Below, one piece after another: positions 9,127-16,729 of a DNA stretch of 23,436 bases (position 1 is the first letter of the stretch; every line of letters begins with the position of its first letter). The translations under genes and the position numbers were made by a program. The notes under the pieces were generated by a model. The model worked only from the letters and a program-made list of their open reading frames with translations, made no database searches and had not been told where the DNA came from. The DNA is from Lachnospiraceae bacterium UBA3638 (GTDB lineage Bacteria > Bacillota > Clostridia > Lachnospirales > Lachnospiraceae): NCBI GenBank assembly GCA_002373595.1, contig DFKT01000021.1, forward strand, positions 1 through 23,436, in the 5' to 3' direction.

Positions 9127-11058
9127 ATGAGCAATACAGAAAACAATAATATCAAAAAGGAGAGATTCCCCGATAGGGGGAGTCTCATCCTGCATTTTCT
9201 AAAAGGAAGCAAATCACTCTTTATCATCTCAGTTATCTTTTCGGCACTTACTTCGGTCTTTGCACTCGCAGAGCCGAGGGTTATTTCGTTTGCCGTAGAC
9301 AGCATCATCGGAGATAAAGAACCTGAACCCGGCATCATCTCGGGAACCATACTCACTGTGGGAGGGGGACTTGAGAGCCTTAAGAACGGACTGTGGAAAG
9401 TCGCTGCGATCATCATCGTGCTCGCGATCGTAAGACTCTTATGCAAATTTTTCTTCCAGAGTTTTAATGCACGTGCGGAGGAGAAGTTCGTAAGGCGTAT
9501 GAGGGATCTGCTCTATGAGCATATCATCAGACTGCCCCTCTCGTGGCACGGCGCCAATATGACCGGAGATATCATACAGAGATGCACTTCGGATGTAGAC
9601 ACTGTAAGGAGATTTCTCGCAGAGCAGCTGACCAATCTCGTGAGGATCACGGTGCTCATCATCCTGGCGATCTGCTTTATGGTGAGGATCAATCCCATAC
9701 TTACCGTATTTGCCGTGATGCTGGTCCCTGTGATCATCGGATATTCGACATATTTCTATACCAAGATAAGCGATCAGTTTGAGAAGGTCGACACCATGGA
9801 GGGAAGGCTCTCCGCAATGGTACAGGAGAATCTCACAGGAGTGCGCGTCGTCAGAGCATTCGGACGTGAGAGGTATGAGAAGGACAGATTTGAAGCTTAC
9901 AACGAGAAGTACATAAACTCGTGGGTTAAGCTCATGAGGCTCCTCACGCAGTTCTGGGCTACAGGTGATCTCAGCGGAGGGCTGCAGGCACTCATCATCT
10001 TTGGCGTGGGAACATACATGTGCGTTAAGGGCAACCTTACCGCGGGAGAATATATCGCCTTTGTGTCCTACAATGCGATGATGATATGGCCCGTAAGAAT
10101 GCTCGGAAGGATGATATCCGAGATGGGCAAAGCCGGCATATCGATCGACAGGATCAGGTATATCATGAATTCCGACGAAGAGGACGGAATGAGAAAGGAC
10201 GAGATCGTCTCCGCAGATATGACTGATACGGATGGCGAAAAGACGGACGCTGATTATAGAAAGATCCTTTCCGGAGATATCGTATTCGAAGGAGTATCTT
10301 TTGAATATCCCAATTCATCCGGAGGAAGCGAAACCATTACCGATGTCAGCTTTACTATTCCTGCGGGATCCACGATCGGTATCATCGGAGGAACAGGTTC
10401 CGGTAAATCGACTCTCATGTATCTCCTCGACAGACTCTTTGATGTCGATGACGGAAAAGGAAAGATTACGATCGGCGGAGTGGATATCAGGGAGATACCG
10501 AGATCCGTCCTCCGCAGTTATATAGGCATAGTCCTTCAGGAGCCGTACCTCTTCTCGGGTACGCTCGCAGAGAATATCTCCATCACGACACAGGAAATGG
10601 TGATGAGCGAAGTGACCGATGCCGTGAGGACGGCGGCACTTACCGAGACTGTCGAGAAATTCTCCAAAGGATATGACACATATGTCGGAGAAAGGGGAGT
10701 GACTCTCTCGGGAGGACAGAAGCAGAGGACTGCGATCGCACAGATGCTTATCAGGAAGACTCCCATACAGATATTTGACGATTCGCTCTCGGCTGTGGAT
10801 GCCGACACCGACAGACAGATAAGAGCGGCACTCAGAGAGAAGGAGGACGGAGCGACGACCATCATCATCGCACACAGGATCTCCACGCTGATGCATGCCG
10901 ACAGGATATTTGTCATAGACGAAGGAAGACTGGCGGAGTCGGGAACACATGATGAACTTGTCGCACTCGGAGGTATATATGCCAAGGTTTACGACCTTCA
11001 GAATGCGGCTATAGAAAAGCTATCAACAGGCGCAAACGGCGCAGAAGAATATGAGTAA
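9127..11058 (+). CDS. ABC exporter half-transporter, subunit with the degenerate ATP site
   Basis: This is a 643-residue fused membrane-plus-ATPase half-transporter of the multidrug/lipid exporter type. The membrane domain covers about residues 20-330. The nucleotide domain carries Walker A GGTGSGKST (421-429, Lys427), signature LSGGQ (527-531), Walker B ending Asp551-Asp552, and the switch His583. The residue after the Walker B Asp is normally the catalytic Glu. Here it is Asp, as in the degenerate half of known heterodimeric exporters such as TM287/288 and BmrCD. The next gene supplies the intact Glu. The signature here is canonical, so this subunit completes the active site of its partner. 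Only a weak ribosome site precedes the ATG, and translation may depend on upstream genes. Cargo cannot be told from sequence: there is no C39 peptidase domain and no precursor peptide gene nearby. Confidence 0.92.
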   Translation: MSNTENNNIKKERFPDRGSLILHFLKGSKSLFIISVIFSALTSVFALAEPRVISFAVDSIIGDKEPEPGIISGTILTVGGGLESLKNGLWKVAAIIIVLAIVRLLCKFFFQSFNARAEEKFVRRMRDLLYEHIIRLPLSWHGANMTGDIIQRCTSDVDTVRRFLAEQLTNLVRITVLIILAICFMVRINPILTVFAVMLVPVIIGYSTYFYTKISDQFEKVDTMEGRLSAMVQENLTGVRVVRAFGRERYEKDRFEAYNEKYINSWVKLMRLLTQFWATGDLSGGLQALIIFGVGTYMCVKGNLTAGEYIAFVSYNAMMIWPVRMLGRMISEMGKAGISIDRIRYIMNSDEEDGMRKDEIVSADMTDTDGEKTDADYRKILSGDIVFEGVSFEYPNSSGGSETITDVSFTIPAGSTIGIIGGTGSGKSTLMYLLDRLFDVDDGKGKITIGGVDIREIPRSVLRSYIGIVLQEPYLFSGTLAENISITTQEMVMSEVTDAVRTAALTETVEKFSKGYDTYVGERGVTLSGGQKQRTAIAQMLIRKTPIQIFDDSLSAVDADTDRQIRAALREKEDGATTIIIAHRISTLMHADRIFVIDEGRLAESGTHDELVALGGIYAKVYDLQNAAIEKLSTGANGAEEYE

Positions 11059-12886
11059 CAATAACAGTAACGAAAAAGAGAATAAAGAAAAAAGGACCAT
11101 GCTTCCTTTATGGGGTATACCTGCGATATCGGGATACCTTAAGAAATACGGAAAGAGGATGATACTGATGGTGCTGCTCGGATGTGTGAGCAGTATCATA
11201 GATTCGTGCTATCCTCTTTTTAACAGAAGGCTGCTCGACCACAATATCACGGGCAATACACTCGAGGGACTCGGTGTCATCATCATCGCGTATCTCGTCG
11301 TACTCGGATTTCAGGTATGGAACAATTTCTATACCATGTTCCTGTGCTCGAGGTTGGAGCTCTTTATCAACAGAGATCTCAGAAATGCCGCATTCGATCA
11401 TCTGCAGACATTGTCATTTTCATATTTCAATCAGAACAATGTCGGCTATATACATGCCAGAGTCATGAGCGATACCGGTAAGATCGGAGAGATGTTCAGC
11501 TGGCACATGATGGACTTTGTATGGAACTTCGCATACATAGTCAGCGTGTTCGTCGTAATGTTCATCATCAATCCTAGGCTGGCATTTCTCATCGCACTTA
11601 TCATCCCGGTGGGATCGGTGCTGATAGTTCTTTTCCAGAAGAAGCTCGTGCCTCTTAACAGAAAAGTCAGAGAGCTCAATTCGACCATTACCGGAGACTT
11701 TAATGAAGGTATCACCGGAGTCAGGACGATCAAGGTTCTCTCTGCAGAGGAGAGACTTGAAGGTTCCTTTGAGAAGGATACCGAGGAAATGAGAAGGATG
11801 AGCGTAAAGACCGCGCACACTTCGGCATTCTTTGGAGTAACGGTTTCATTCCTCTCATCGGTTGCACTCTCTGTTGTAATGTGGAGAGGAGGACAGCTCA
11901 CGGCTGAAGCAGCGATGCAGATAGGAACGCTGGCTGTATTCCTTTCATATGCAATGGGCATCATGGATCCTATACAGCAGATCATCAATACCGTGACGCA
12001 GCTCATCACGATCCAGGTAAATATCGAGAGATTTCACAACCTTGTAACCACAGTGCCCGATGTTGCTGACTCTCCCGAGGTTATAGAGAAGTACGGAGAC
12101 GCATTTGAGCCCAAGAGAGAGAACTGGGAGGATCTGCACGGCGATATCGAATTCAAGGATGTATCGTTTAAGTATCCTGACGGAGACGAGTATGTACTTG
12201 AGCACTTCAATCTGAAGGTCCCGAAGGGAGCAAATGTCGCAATAGTGGGAGAGACCGGCGCCGGCAAGTCGACTCTGGTAAACCTCGTTTGCAGATTCTT
12301 TGAGCCTACTTCAGGAAGTGTGCTTATAGACGGCCGGGATGCGAGGGAGAGATCACAGCTCTGGCTCCACAGTCATATCGGATATGTGCTCCAGACACCT
12401 CATCTTTTTACAGGGACGGTAAGGGAGAATCTCTGCTACGGAAAGCCCGATGCGACAGATGATGAGATATGGAGAGCTCTTGAAATAGTCGCGGCGACAG
12501 ATGTCGTTAAAAGGATGGATAAGGGTCTCGACAGCGATGTGGGCGAGGGAGGCAGTATGCTCTCCACCGGTGAGAGACAGCTCCTGTCCTTCGCAAGGGC
12601 GATAATAGCCGATCCTGCAATACTTGTTCTTGATGAGGCGACTTCATCCGTTGACACCGTTACGGAGCGTATCATCCAGGAAGCTACGGATAAGGTAATA
12701 AAAGGAAGGACTTCATTTGTCATCGCCCATAGGCTTTCGACTGTCGTAGGAGCGGATATCATACTGGCGGTCAGGGACGGCAGGATCGTAGAGCAGGGAA
12801 GCCACAGGGAGCTTATGGACAAGAAGGGCTACTACTATGAGCTTCAGATGGGAAGCGCGGTTCAATCGGCCTTTAGTCAGGAATAA
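11051..12886 (+). CDS. ABC exporter half-transporter, subunit with the catalytic Glu
   Basis: This 611-residue half-transporter overlaps the end of the preceding subunit by 8 bases, which implies translational coupling and a heterodimer. Membrane helices fill about residues 35-330. The nucleotide domain has Walker A GETGAGKST (400-408, Lys406) and Walker B with Asp528-Glu529, so it has the catalytic Glu its partner lacks. Its signature motif is LSTGE (504-508) instead of LSGGQ. In the dimer each site combines the Walker motifs of one subunit with the signature of the other. One site would therefore be canonical (this Walker B plus the partner's LSGGQ) and the other degenerate (the partner's Asp-Asp plus this LSTGE). 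That matches the known asymmetric exporters. Function as a drug, lipid or peptide exporter is inferred from family only. Confidence 0.92.
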   Translation: MSNNNSNEKENKEKRTMLPLWGIPAISGYLKKYGKRMILMVLLGCVSSIIDSCYPLFNRRLLDHNITGNTLEGLGVIIIAYLVVLGFQVWNNFYTMFLCSRLELFINRDLRNAAFDHLQTLSFSYFNQNNVGYIHARVMSDTGKIGEMFSWHMMDFVWNFAYIVSVFVVMFIINPRLAFLIALIIPVGSVLIVLFQKKLVPLNRKVRELNSTITGDFNEGITGVRTIKVLSAEERLEGSFEKDTEEMRRMSVKTAHTSAFFGVTVSFLSSVALSVVMWRGGQLTAEAAMQIGTLAVFLSYAMGIMDPIQQIINTVTQLITIQVNIERFHNLVTTVPDVADSPEVIEKYGDAFEPKRENWEDLHGDIEFKDVSFKYPDGDEYVLEHFNLKVPKGANVAIVGETGAGKSTLVNLVCRFFEPTSGSVLIDGRDARERSQLWLHSHIGYVLQTPHLFTGTVRENLCYGKPDATDDEIWRALEIVAATDVVKRMDKGLDSDVGEGGSMLSTGERQLLSFARAIIADPAILVLDEATSSVDTVTERIIQEATDKVIKGRTSFVIAHRLSTVVGADIILAVRDGRIVEQGSHRELMDKKGYYYELQMGSAVQSAFSQE

Positions 12887-12952
12887 TGCATAAATCATCA
12901 ATAAATGCGATAGATATTGACTGTTTATGCAAAAAAGAGTATATTTATGCAT
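12886..12952. repeat. Three TTTATGCA half-sites around the importer promoter (candidate operator)
   Basis: TTTATGCA occurs at 12924-12931 inside the promoter spacer and at 12944-12951 across the end of the -10 box. Its reverse complement lies at 12887-12894. The outer copies extend to a perfect 10-bp inverted pair (12886-12895 and 12943-12952). The placement on a promoter suggests repressor binding. The AT-rich half-site is loosely reminiscent of ArgR-type boxes, but I cannot assign a regulator. Confidence 0.4.
12917..12945 (+). promoter_or_regulatory. Sigma-A promoter of the amino acid importer operon
   Basis: TTGACT (12917-12922) and TATATT (12940-12945) are 17 bases apart, each with one mismatch to consensus. 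Transcription would begin near 12952, giving a leader of about 69 nt before the binding-protein gene. It is the best promoter match on the forward strand upstream of 22300. Confidence 0.65.
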
Positions 12953-12960
12953 GGTTTAAC

Positions 12961-13012
12961 AAGGGAGTTGACCTATTAGGGGGAAACTCCCTTCTTTATG
13001 AATAAAGGGGAG
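12961..13012 (+). promoter_or_regulatory. Structured 5' leader with a possible ribosome-site switch
   Basis: AAGGGAGTT (12961-12969) pairs perfectly with AACTCCCTT (12985-12993). The same pyrimidine block can pair with AGGGGG (12978-12983) through a 3-nt loop, with one G-T pair. It can also pair with the ribosome site AGGGGAG (13006-13012), with one bulge. A small hairpin CTTTA-TGAA-TAAAG (12994-13007) also touches the ribosome site. These pairings exclude one another, so the leader could adjust translation. The lack of a T-run argues against a simple terminator, although it might weakly end the exporter transcript. The switching role is inference. Confidence 0.4.
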
Positions 13013-13020
13013 AAAAGATT

Positions 13021-13917
13021 ATGAAAAAGAAGATCGTAGCAGTAATCTGTGCAGCTGTTATGGCAATGAGCCTTGCAGCATGCGGATCAACCGAAAAGAA
13101 TGAAGGCGCTGCAGCACAGACCACCACCAATGACGGCGCACAGGCAACCGCAAATGACGGAACCGATGCAGGTGCCGGCAAGTCCTCAAACATTGACATT
13201 AGCGGAGTTAAGCTCATGAGCGACGGAGTCCTTTCCGTAGGATGCGAGGTAGGATATCCTCCTTTTGAGAATTTTGCAGATGACGGAACTACCCCCATCG
13301 GATATGATATAGACATCATCACCGCTGTAGCCGAGAAGTTAGGACTCCAGGTAAACATCATCAATACCGCTTGGGACGGAATCTTTGCGGGAATCGATGT
13401 AAACTATGATGTTGTATGCTCGGCTGTAACCATCACTTCCGAGCGTCAGGAGACCATGAGTTTCTCAACTCCTTATGTCAATAACTATCAGGCAGTTGTC
13501 GTGCTTGCAAATGATGAGAAGGAGATCAATTCCTTCAATGATCTCGACGGACTCAGCATCGCTCTTCAGAAGGAGACCACTTCCGATGAGCTTATGAGCG
13601 ACTATAAGTCCACCGGAACTATCGAAGTTCAGATCGTTGCCAATGAGAAGGTCACCAGCTGCTTCACCCAGCTTCAGAACGGTGAGGTTGATGCTGTTGT
13701 TGTAGACAGCACCGTTGCTGATGGATATATCAACAGCTCCGATGCATTTAAGATTGCATATCTTGATCAGTCCGAGCCCGAGCAGTTCGGTATCGCAATG
13801 GGCAAGGATAACACCGCTCTTCAGGCAGCTATCAACCAGGCTCTTAAGGAGCTCGAGGATGAGGGCTTCATCAAGGAGACCAGCAACTACTGGTTCAGCG
13901 GAGCTACTGAGAACTAA
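13021..13917 (+). CDS. Polar amino acid ABC transporter, substrate-binding lipoprotein (SBP family 3)
   Basis: This is the extracytoplasmic binding protein of a polar amino acid importer. A lipoprotein signal ends in SLAAC with the lipid-anchored Cys21, followed by a Thr/Ala/Asp-rich spacer to about 58. The family 3 binding domain follows. It includes YPPFENF, the block TSERQETMSFSTPY with Arg142 (which typically holds the substrate carboxylate), and VVVDS with Asp229 (which typically holds the amino group). Length is 298 residues, normal for the family. The exact amino acid cannot be read from sequence. The gene favours ACC, AAC, CAG and AAG codons and has few Arg codons, consistent with high expression. 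A strong ribosome site (13006-13012) lies eight bases before the ATG. The permease and ATPase genes follow at once. Confidence 0.93.
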   Translation: MKKKIVAVICAAVMAMSLAACGSTEKNEGAAAQTTTNDGAQATANDGTDAGAGKSSNIDISGVKLMSDGVLSVGCEVGYPPFENFADDGTTPIGYDIDIITAVAEKLGLQVNIINTAWDGIFAGIDVNYDVVCSAVTITSERQETMSFSTPYVNNYQAVVVLANDEKEINSFNDLDGLSIALQKETTSDELMSDYKSTGTIEVQIVANEKVTSCFTQLQNGEVDAVVVDSTVADGYINSSDAFKIAYLDQSEPEQFGIAMGKDNTALQAAINQALKELEDEGFIKETSNYWFSGATEN

Positions 13918-13949
13918 AAGACTAACAGCGTTCATCGGGAGAAATACAG

Positions 13950-14966
13950 ATGAAATCACAGTTTTTTAAGAAGTATTCAAAGCAGATCATAGCTGTAGCG
14001 ATCGTACTGGTCATCTGCATCATACTTGCTGCATTAAAGCCGGGAAAGGATGAACTTCTGTCCCGTACTTCACCGGAGATGCAGAAGATGATCGATGCAG
14101 ATGCGTCGAGCTCGAGAAAGAGAGTTACGATCACCTACAACAGTCTCTTCATAATAAACTATGCATCCATATCAACATCGGGTGCGAATGTTATGAGCGA
14201 GAAGTATGTAGGATTCGCCGGCAAAGTATATCAGGCAGATGAGGGCGCCGGCAAGTTTGTGGGACAGATGGTCAACTACACATATCGTATGCTCGGATGC
14301 GGGGAGAACCTCATGCACGGAGCCAAGCTGACCATACTGCTTACGACACTTACCGTCCTTTTCGGTGTGCTGCTCGGAACACTCCTTGCTCTCGCTAAGA
14401 TCAGCAAGAAGAAACTTCTTTCGAAACTGGCAAGTGCGTATATATTCTTCTTCAGAGGAACGCCACTGCTCATACAGCTCTTTGTGGTGTACTTCACGGT
14501 CCCCGGAGTATTCGGATTTGCATGGAGAGATCTTTTCAATGCATCGGATGCCGAAGCGGTATATAAGGGTGCATTTACAGCAGCTCTCATCGCGTTCGCT
14601 TTGAACTCCGGTGCATACTGCGCGGAGATCGTAAGAAGTGCTATCCAGTCTATCGACAAGGGACAGTTCGAGGCGTCTAAGGCATTGGGAATGAATTACG
14701 CTCAGACGATGACGAGGATCATCATTCCTCAGTCCGTAAGGCGTATGATCCCCAATGTCAGCAATGAGTTCATTATGATATTGAAGGATGCATCACTTGT
14801 CTTCGCTATATCGCTCATGGATATAACAACGATATCCAAGAATATAATGACTTCCGAAGGATCGTATCTTGTCTTTATACCGGCGCTTATCATCTATCTG
14901 GTGATCACGGCATTCTTCGGATTTATCTTTGACAAGATCGAGAAGAAATTCTCGGTATATGAATAG
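13950..14966 (+). CDS. Polar amino acid ABC transporter, permease (HisM/GlnP type)
   Basis: This is the membrane channel of the importer, 338 residues. A first hydrophobic helix (about 11-28) is followed by a hydrophilic stretch of roughly 80-90 residues. The conserved permease core begins near residue 113 (GAKLTILL). The EAA loop that docks on the ATPase starts at Glu241 (EASKALGMNYAQ), followed by IIIPQSVRR. The core is typical of the His/Glu/Gln/Arg permease family. The long hydrophilic segment after the first helix is unusual, since most relatives have little there. The gene starts 32 bases after the binding-protein stop with a GGGAG ribosome site, and its stop codon overlaps the ribosome site of the ATPase gene. 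A single permease gene implies a homodimeric channel. Confidence 0.92.
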   Translation: MKSQFFKKYSKQIIAVAIVLVICIILAALKPGKDELLSRTSPEMQKMIDADASSSRKRVTITYNSLFIINYASISTSGANVMSEKYVGFAGKVYQADEGAGKFVGQMVNYTYRMLGCGENLMHGAKLTILLTTLTVLFGVLLGTLLALAKISKKKLLSKLASAYIFFFRGTPLLIQLFVVYFTVPGVFGFAWRDLFNASDAEAVYKGAFTAALIAFALNSGAYCAEIVRSAIQSIDKGQFEASKALGMNYAQTMTRIIIPQSVRRMIPNVSNEFIMILKDASLVFAISLMDITTISKNIMTSEGSYLVFIPALIIYLVITAFFGFIFDKIEKKFSVYE

Positions 14967-14970
14967 GAGG
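14965..14970 (+). promoter_or_regulatory. Ribosome binding site that fixes the GTG start of the ATPase gene
   Basis: A perfect AGGAGG begins on the second base of the permease stop codon and is five bases before GTG at 14976. No ATG lies at a suitable distance, so GTG is the start. Confidence 0.85.
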
Positions 14971-14975
14971 CGGCT

Positions 14976-15755
14976 GTGAGCGATACATACGAGTATATAT
15001 TAAAGACAGAGCATGTAAGCAAGAGATTCGGATCGCTTGAAGTCCTTAAGGACATCAGCCTCTCAGTCAAAAAGGGAGAAGTGATCTGTATCATAGGGCC
15101 CAGCGGCGCAGGAAAATCCACTTTCCTTCGCTCGCTCAATCAGCTTGAAAAGATCACGAGCGGTAAGATATTCATAAGGGATGAACTCTTCCTGCACAGG
15201 GAGGATGATCACACTGTGGACAGACTTCCCAAGGAGAAACAGCAGGAACTCCTTCTCGAGATGGGTATGGTATTCCAGAGATTCAATCTCTTCCCTCATA
15301 AGACTGTGCTTCAGAATGTATGCGAGGCACCTATAGTCGTCAAGAAGGAAAAGAAGGATGTCGTCGAAGCCAGAGCAAGACAGCTCCTTGAGCGAGTTGG
15401 ACTTTCCGAGAAGGAAGGCGAATATCCGAGCAGACTCTCCGGAGGACAGCAGCAGCGTGTGGCGATAGCGAGAGCTCTTGCCATGAATCCTGAGATAATG
15501 CTCTTTGACGAACCTACCAGTGCGCTCGATCCTGAGCTTGTCGGAGATGTTCTCAAAGTAATGAAGGAACTCGCCGAGACCGGTATGACGATGATCTGTG
15601 TTACTCACGAGATGGGGTTTGCAAGAGAGGTCGCAGACCGCGTGCTCTTTATGGCTGATGGTATCATCGCCGAGGAGGGAACTCCCGAGGAGATCTTTAC
15701 CAATCCTAAGGCTGAGAGGACCAGAAACTTCTTAAATGCTGTTTTAGAAAGCTGA
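14976..15755 (+). CDS. Polar amino acid ABC transporter, ATP-binding protein (GlnQ type)
   Basis: This cytoplasmic ATPase powers the importer; 259 residues is standard. It starts with GTG, supported by the perfect AGGAGG five bases upstream. Walker A is GPSGAGKST (41-49, Lys47), the signature is LSGGQQQR from residue 154, and Walker B is LFDEP with Asp178-Glu179. CVTHEMGFA provides the switch His. The [10 protein letters not shown] block is the usual Q-loop of the amino acid subfamily. The region between Walker A and the Q-loop has a short charged insert (about 65-85, with [15 protein letters not shown]), also common in this subfamily. It is the third gene of the importer set and is followed after five bases by the EamA gene. 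Confidence 0.95.
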   Translation: MSDTYEYILKTEHVSKRFGSLEVLKDISLSVKKGEVICIIGPSGAGKSTFLRSLNQLEKITSGKIFIRDELFLHREDDHTVDRLPKEKQQELLLEMGMVFQRFNLFPHKTVLQNVCEAPIVVKKEKKDVVEARARQLLERVGLSEKEGEYPSRLSGGQQQRVAIARALAMNPEIMLFDEPTSALDPELVGDVLKVMKELAETGMTMICVTHEMGFAREVADRVLFMADGIIAEEGTPEEIFTNPKAERTRNFLNAVLES

Positions 15756-15760
15756 TATTT

Positions 15761-16729
15761 ATGTCTAAGACCATGAAATACTCCCTCATGTTGCTGATAA
15801 CCTCAGCAATATGGGGGTTCGCATTTGTAGCACAGTCCGAAGGCGGTGATGCCGTAGGACCTTTCACATTCAATTCCATAAGAAACTTCATAGGAGCGGG
15901 GATACTGGTCCCGGTTATCGCATTTCTCGATAAGCTGGGATACGGTATCAAGCCTGCGGACAAAGCTGAGAGAAAGAAGCTCTGGAAATACGGAAGCCTT
16001 ATCGGTATCGTACTTTTCCTGGCGACCAATCTCCAGCAGCTGGGTATTACATATGGCAGAAGTGCCGGTAAAGCCGGCTTTATCACTGCGTGTTATCTGA
16101 TCATGGTGCCGATCATCGGCCTCTTTCTCGGCAAGAAGTGCGGTATACATATCTGGGTGGCTGTAGTGGCAGCCATGGCCGGCGTATATATGCTCAGCGT
16201 GACGGGAAGAGACGGACTGGCGTGGACGGATCTGCTCCTCCTTCTCAGTGCGTTTGCTTTTGCGGTACAGATAACGCTGATAGATATCTTTGTTGCGGAT
16301 GTGGACGGAGTACGGATGGCTGCGATACAGTTCCTTGTATGCGGGATACTGTCAGCTATACCGATGTTCATACTTGAAAGTTCCAAATGGGCCGGGGGTA
16401 AGGGCCCTTTTACTGCTTTTGCTTCATCCGAAGCATGGATATCAATTTTATATGCGGGCTTGCTTTCCTGCGGCGTAGCATATACACTTCAGATAGTGGG
16501 TCAGAAAAACGTACCGCCCACACTTGCATCACTTATGATGAGTTTTGAGTCTGTTTTCTGTGTGATCGGTGGATGGCTGCTTCTCGGTGAGAGGATGACA
16601 TTCAGACAGTTCTACGGATGCGGACTGGTATTCATCGCTATACTGCTGGCACAGTTTGGGGAACTGCTCTCGGCAGGTAAGGAAAAGGAAAAAGACAAAA
16701 AGGAGGAAGGGTATGAAACCGATCAGTGA
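15761..16729 (+). CDS. EamA/DMT-superfamily transporter
   Basis: This 322-residue integral membrane protein has about ten hydrophobic helices in two EamA repeats (about 5-150 and 155-300). The first repeat opens with the typical SAIWGFAFVAQ block and the second carries the PTLASLMMSFESVF...LLGERM pattern of the family. The C-terminal tail after about 303 is charged and cytoplasmic. Members move small metabolites such as amino acids or nucleotide precursors; the substrate here is unknown. Only five bases separate it from the ATPase gene, and it has no strong ribosome site of its own, so it is probably coupled to the importer operon. If so, it may export amino acids or their products, balancing the upstream importer. 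That functional link is inference. Confidence 0.88.
   Translation: MSKTMKYSLMLLITSAIWGFAFVAQSEGGDAVGPFTFNSIRNFIGAGILVPVIAFLDKLGYGIKPADKAERKKLWKYGSLIGIVLFLATNLQQLGITYGRSAGKAGFITACYLIMVPIIGLFLGKKCGIHIWVAVVAAMAGVYMLSVTGRDGLAWTDLLLLLSAFAFAVQITLIDIFVADVDGVRMAAIQFLVCGILSAIPMFILESSKWAGGKGPFTAFASSEAWISILYAGLLSCGVAYTLQIVGQKNVPPTLASLMMSFESVFCVIGGWLLLGERMTFRQFYGCGLVFIAILLAQFGELLSAGKEKEKDKKEEGYETDQ
16701..16706 (+). promoter_or_regulatory. Ribosome binding site that fixes the GH43 start at 16713
   Basis: A perfect AGGAGG inside the end of the EamA gene lies six bases before ATG 16713. The longer reading from 16656 has no such site and would add 19 mostly basic residues outside the GH43 fold. Confidence 0.85.

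Noticed and set aside
9127..12886. Bacteriocin or lantibiotic export locus
   Set aside because: Neither half-transporter has a C39 peptidase domain, and no precursor peptide, immunity or modification gene is visible in the flanks.
12961..12993. Intrinsic terminator of the exporter operon
   Set aside because: The 9-bp stem is followed by CTTTATG and not a T-run, and it lies downstream of the importer promoter, so a leader role fits better. Weak termination is not excluded.
12968..12998. Second promoter beginning at TTGACC, or a TTG-started mini-ORF in the importer leader
   Set aside because: No acceptable -10 lies 16-18 bases downstream. The mini-ORF would be three codons with no room between ribosome site and start.
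16656..16712. Longer N-terminus for the GH43 protein
   Set aside because: The added 19 residues are basic, have no ribosome site and lie outside the GH43 fold. The ATG at 16713 has a perfect AGGAGG six bases upstream.
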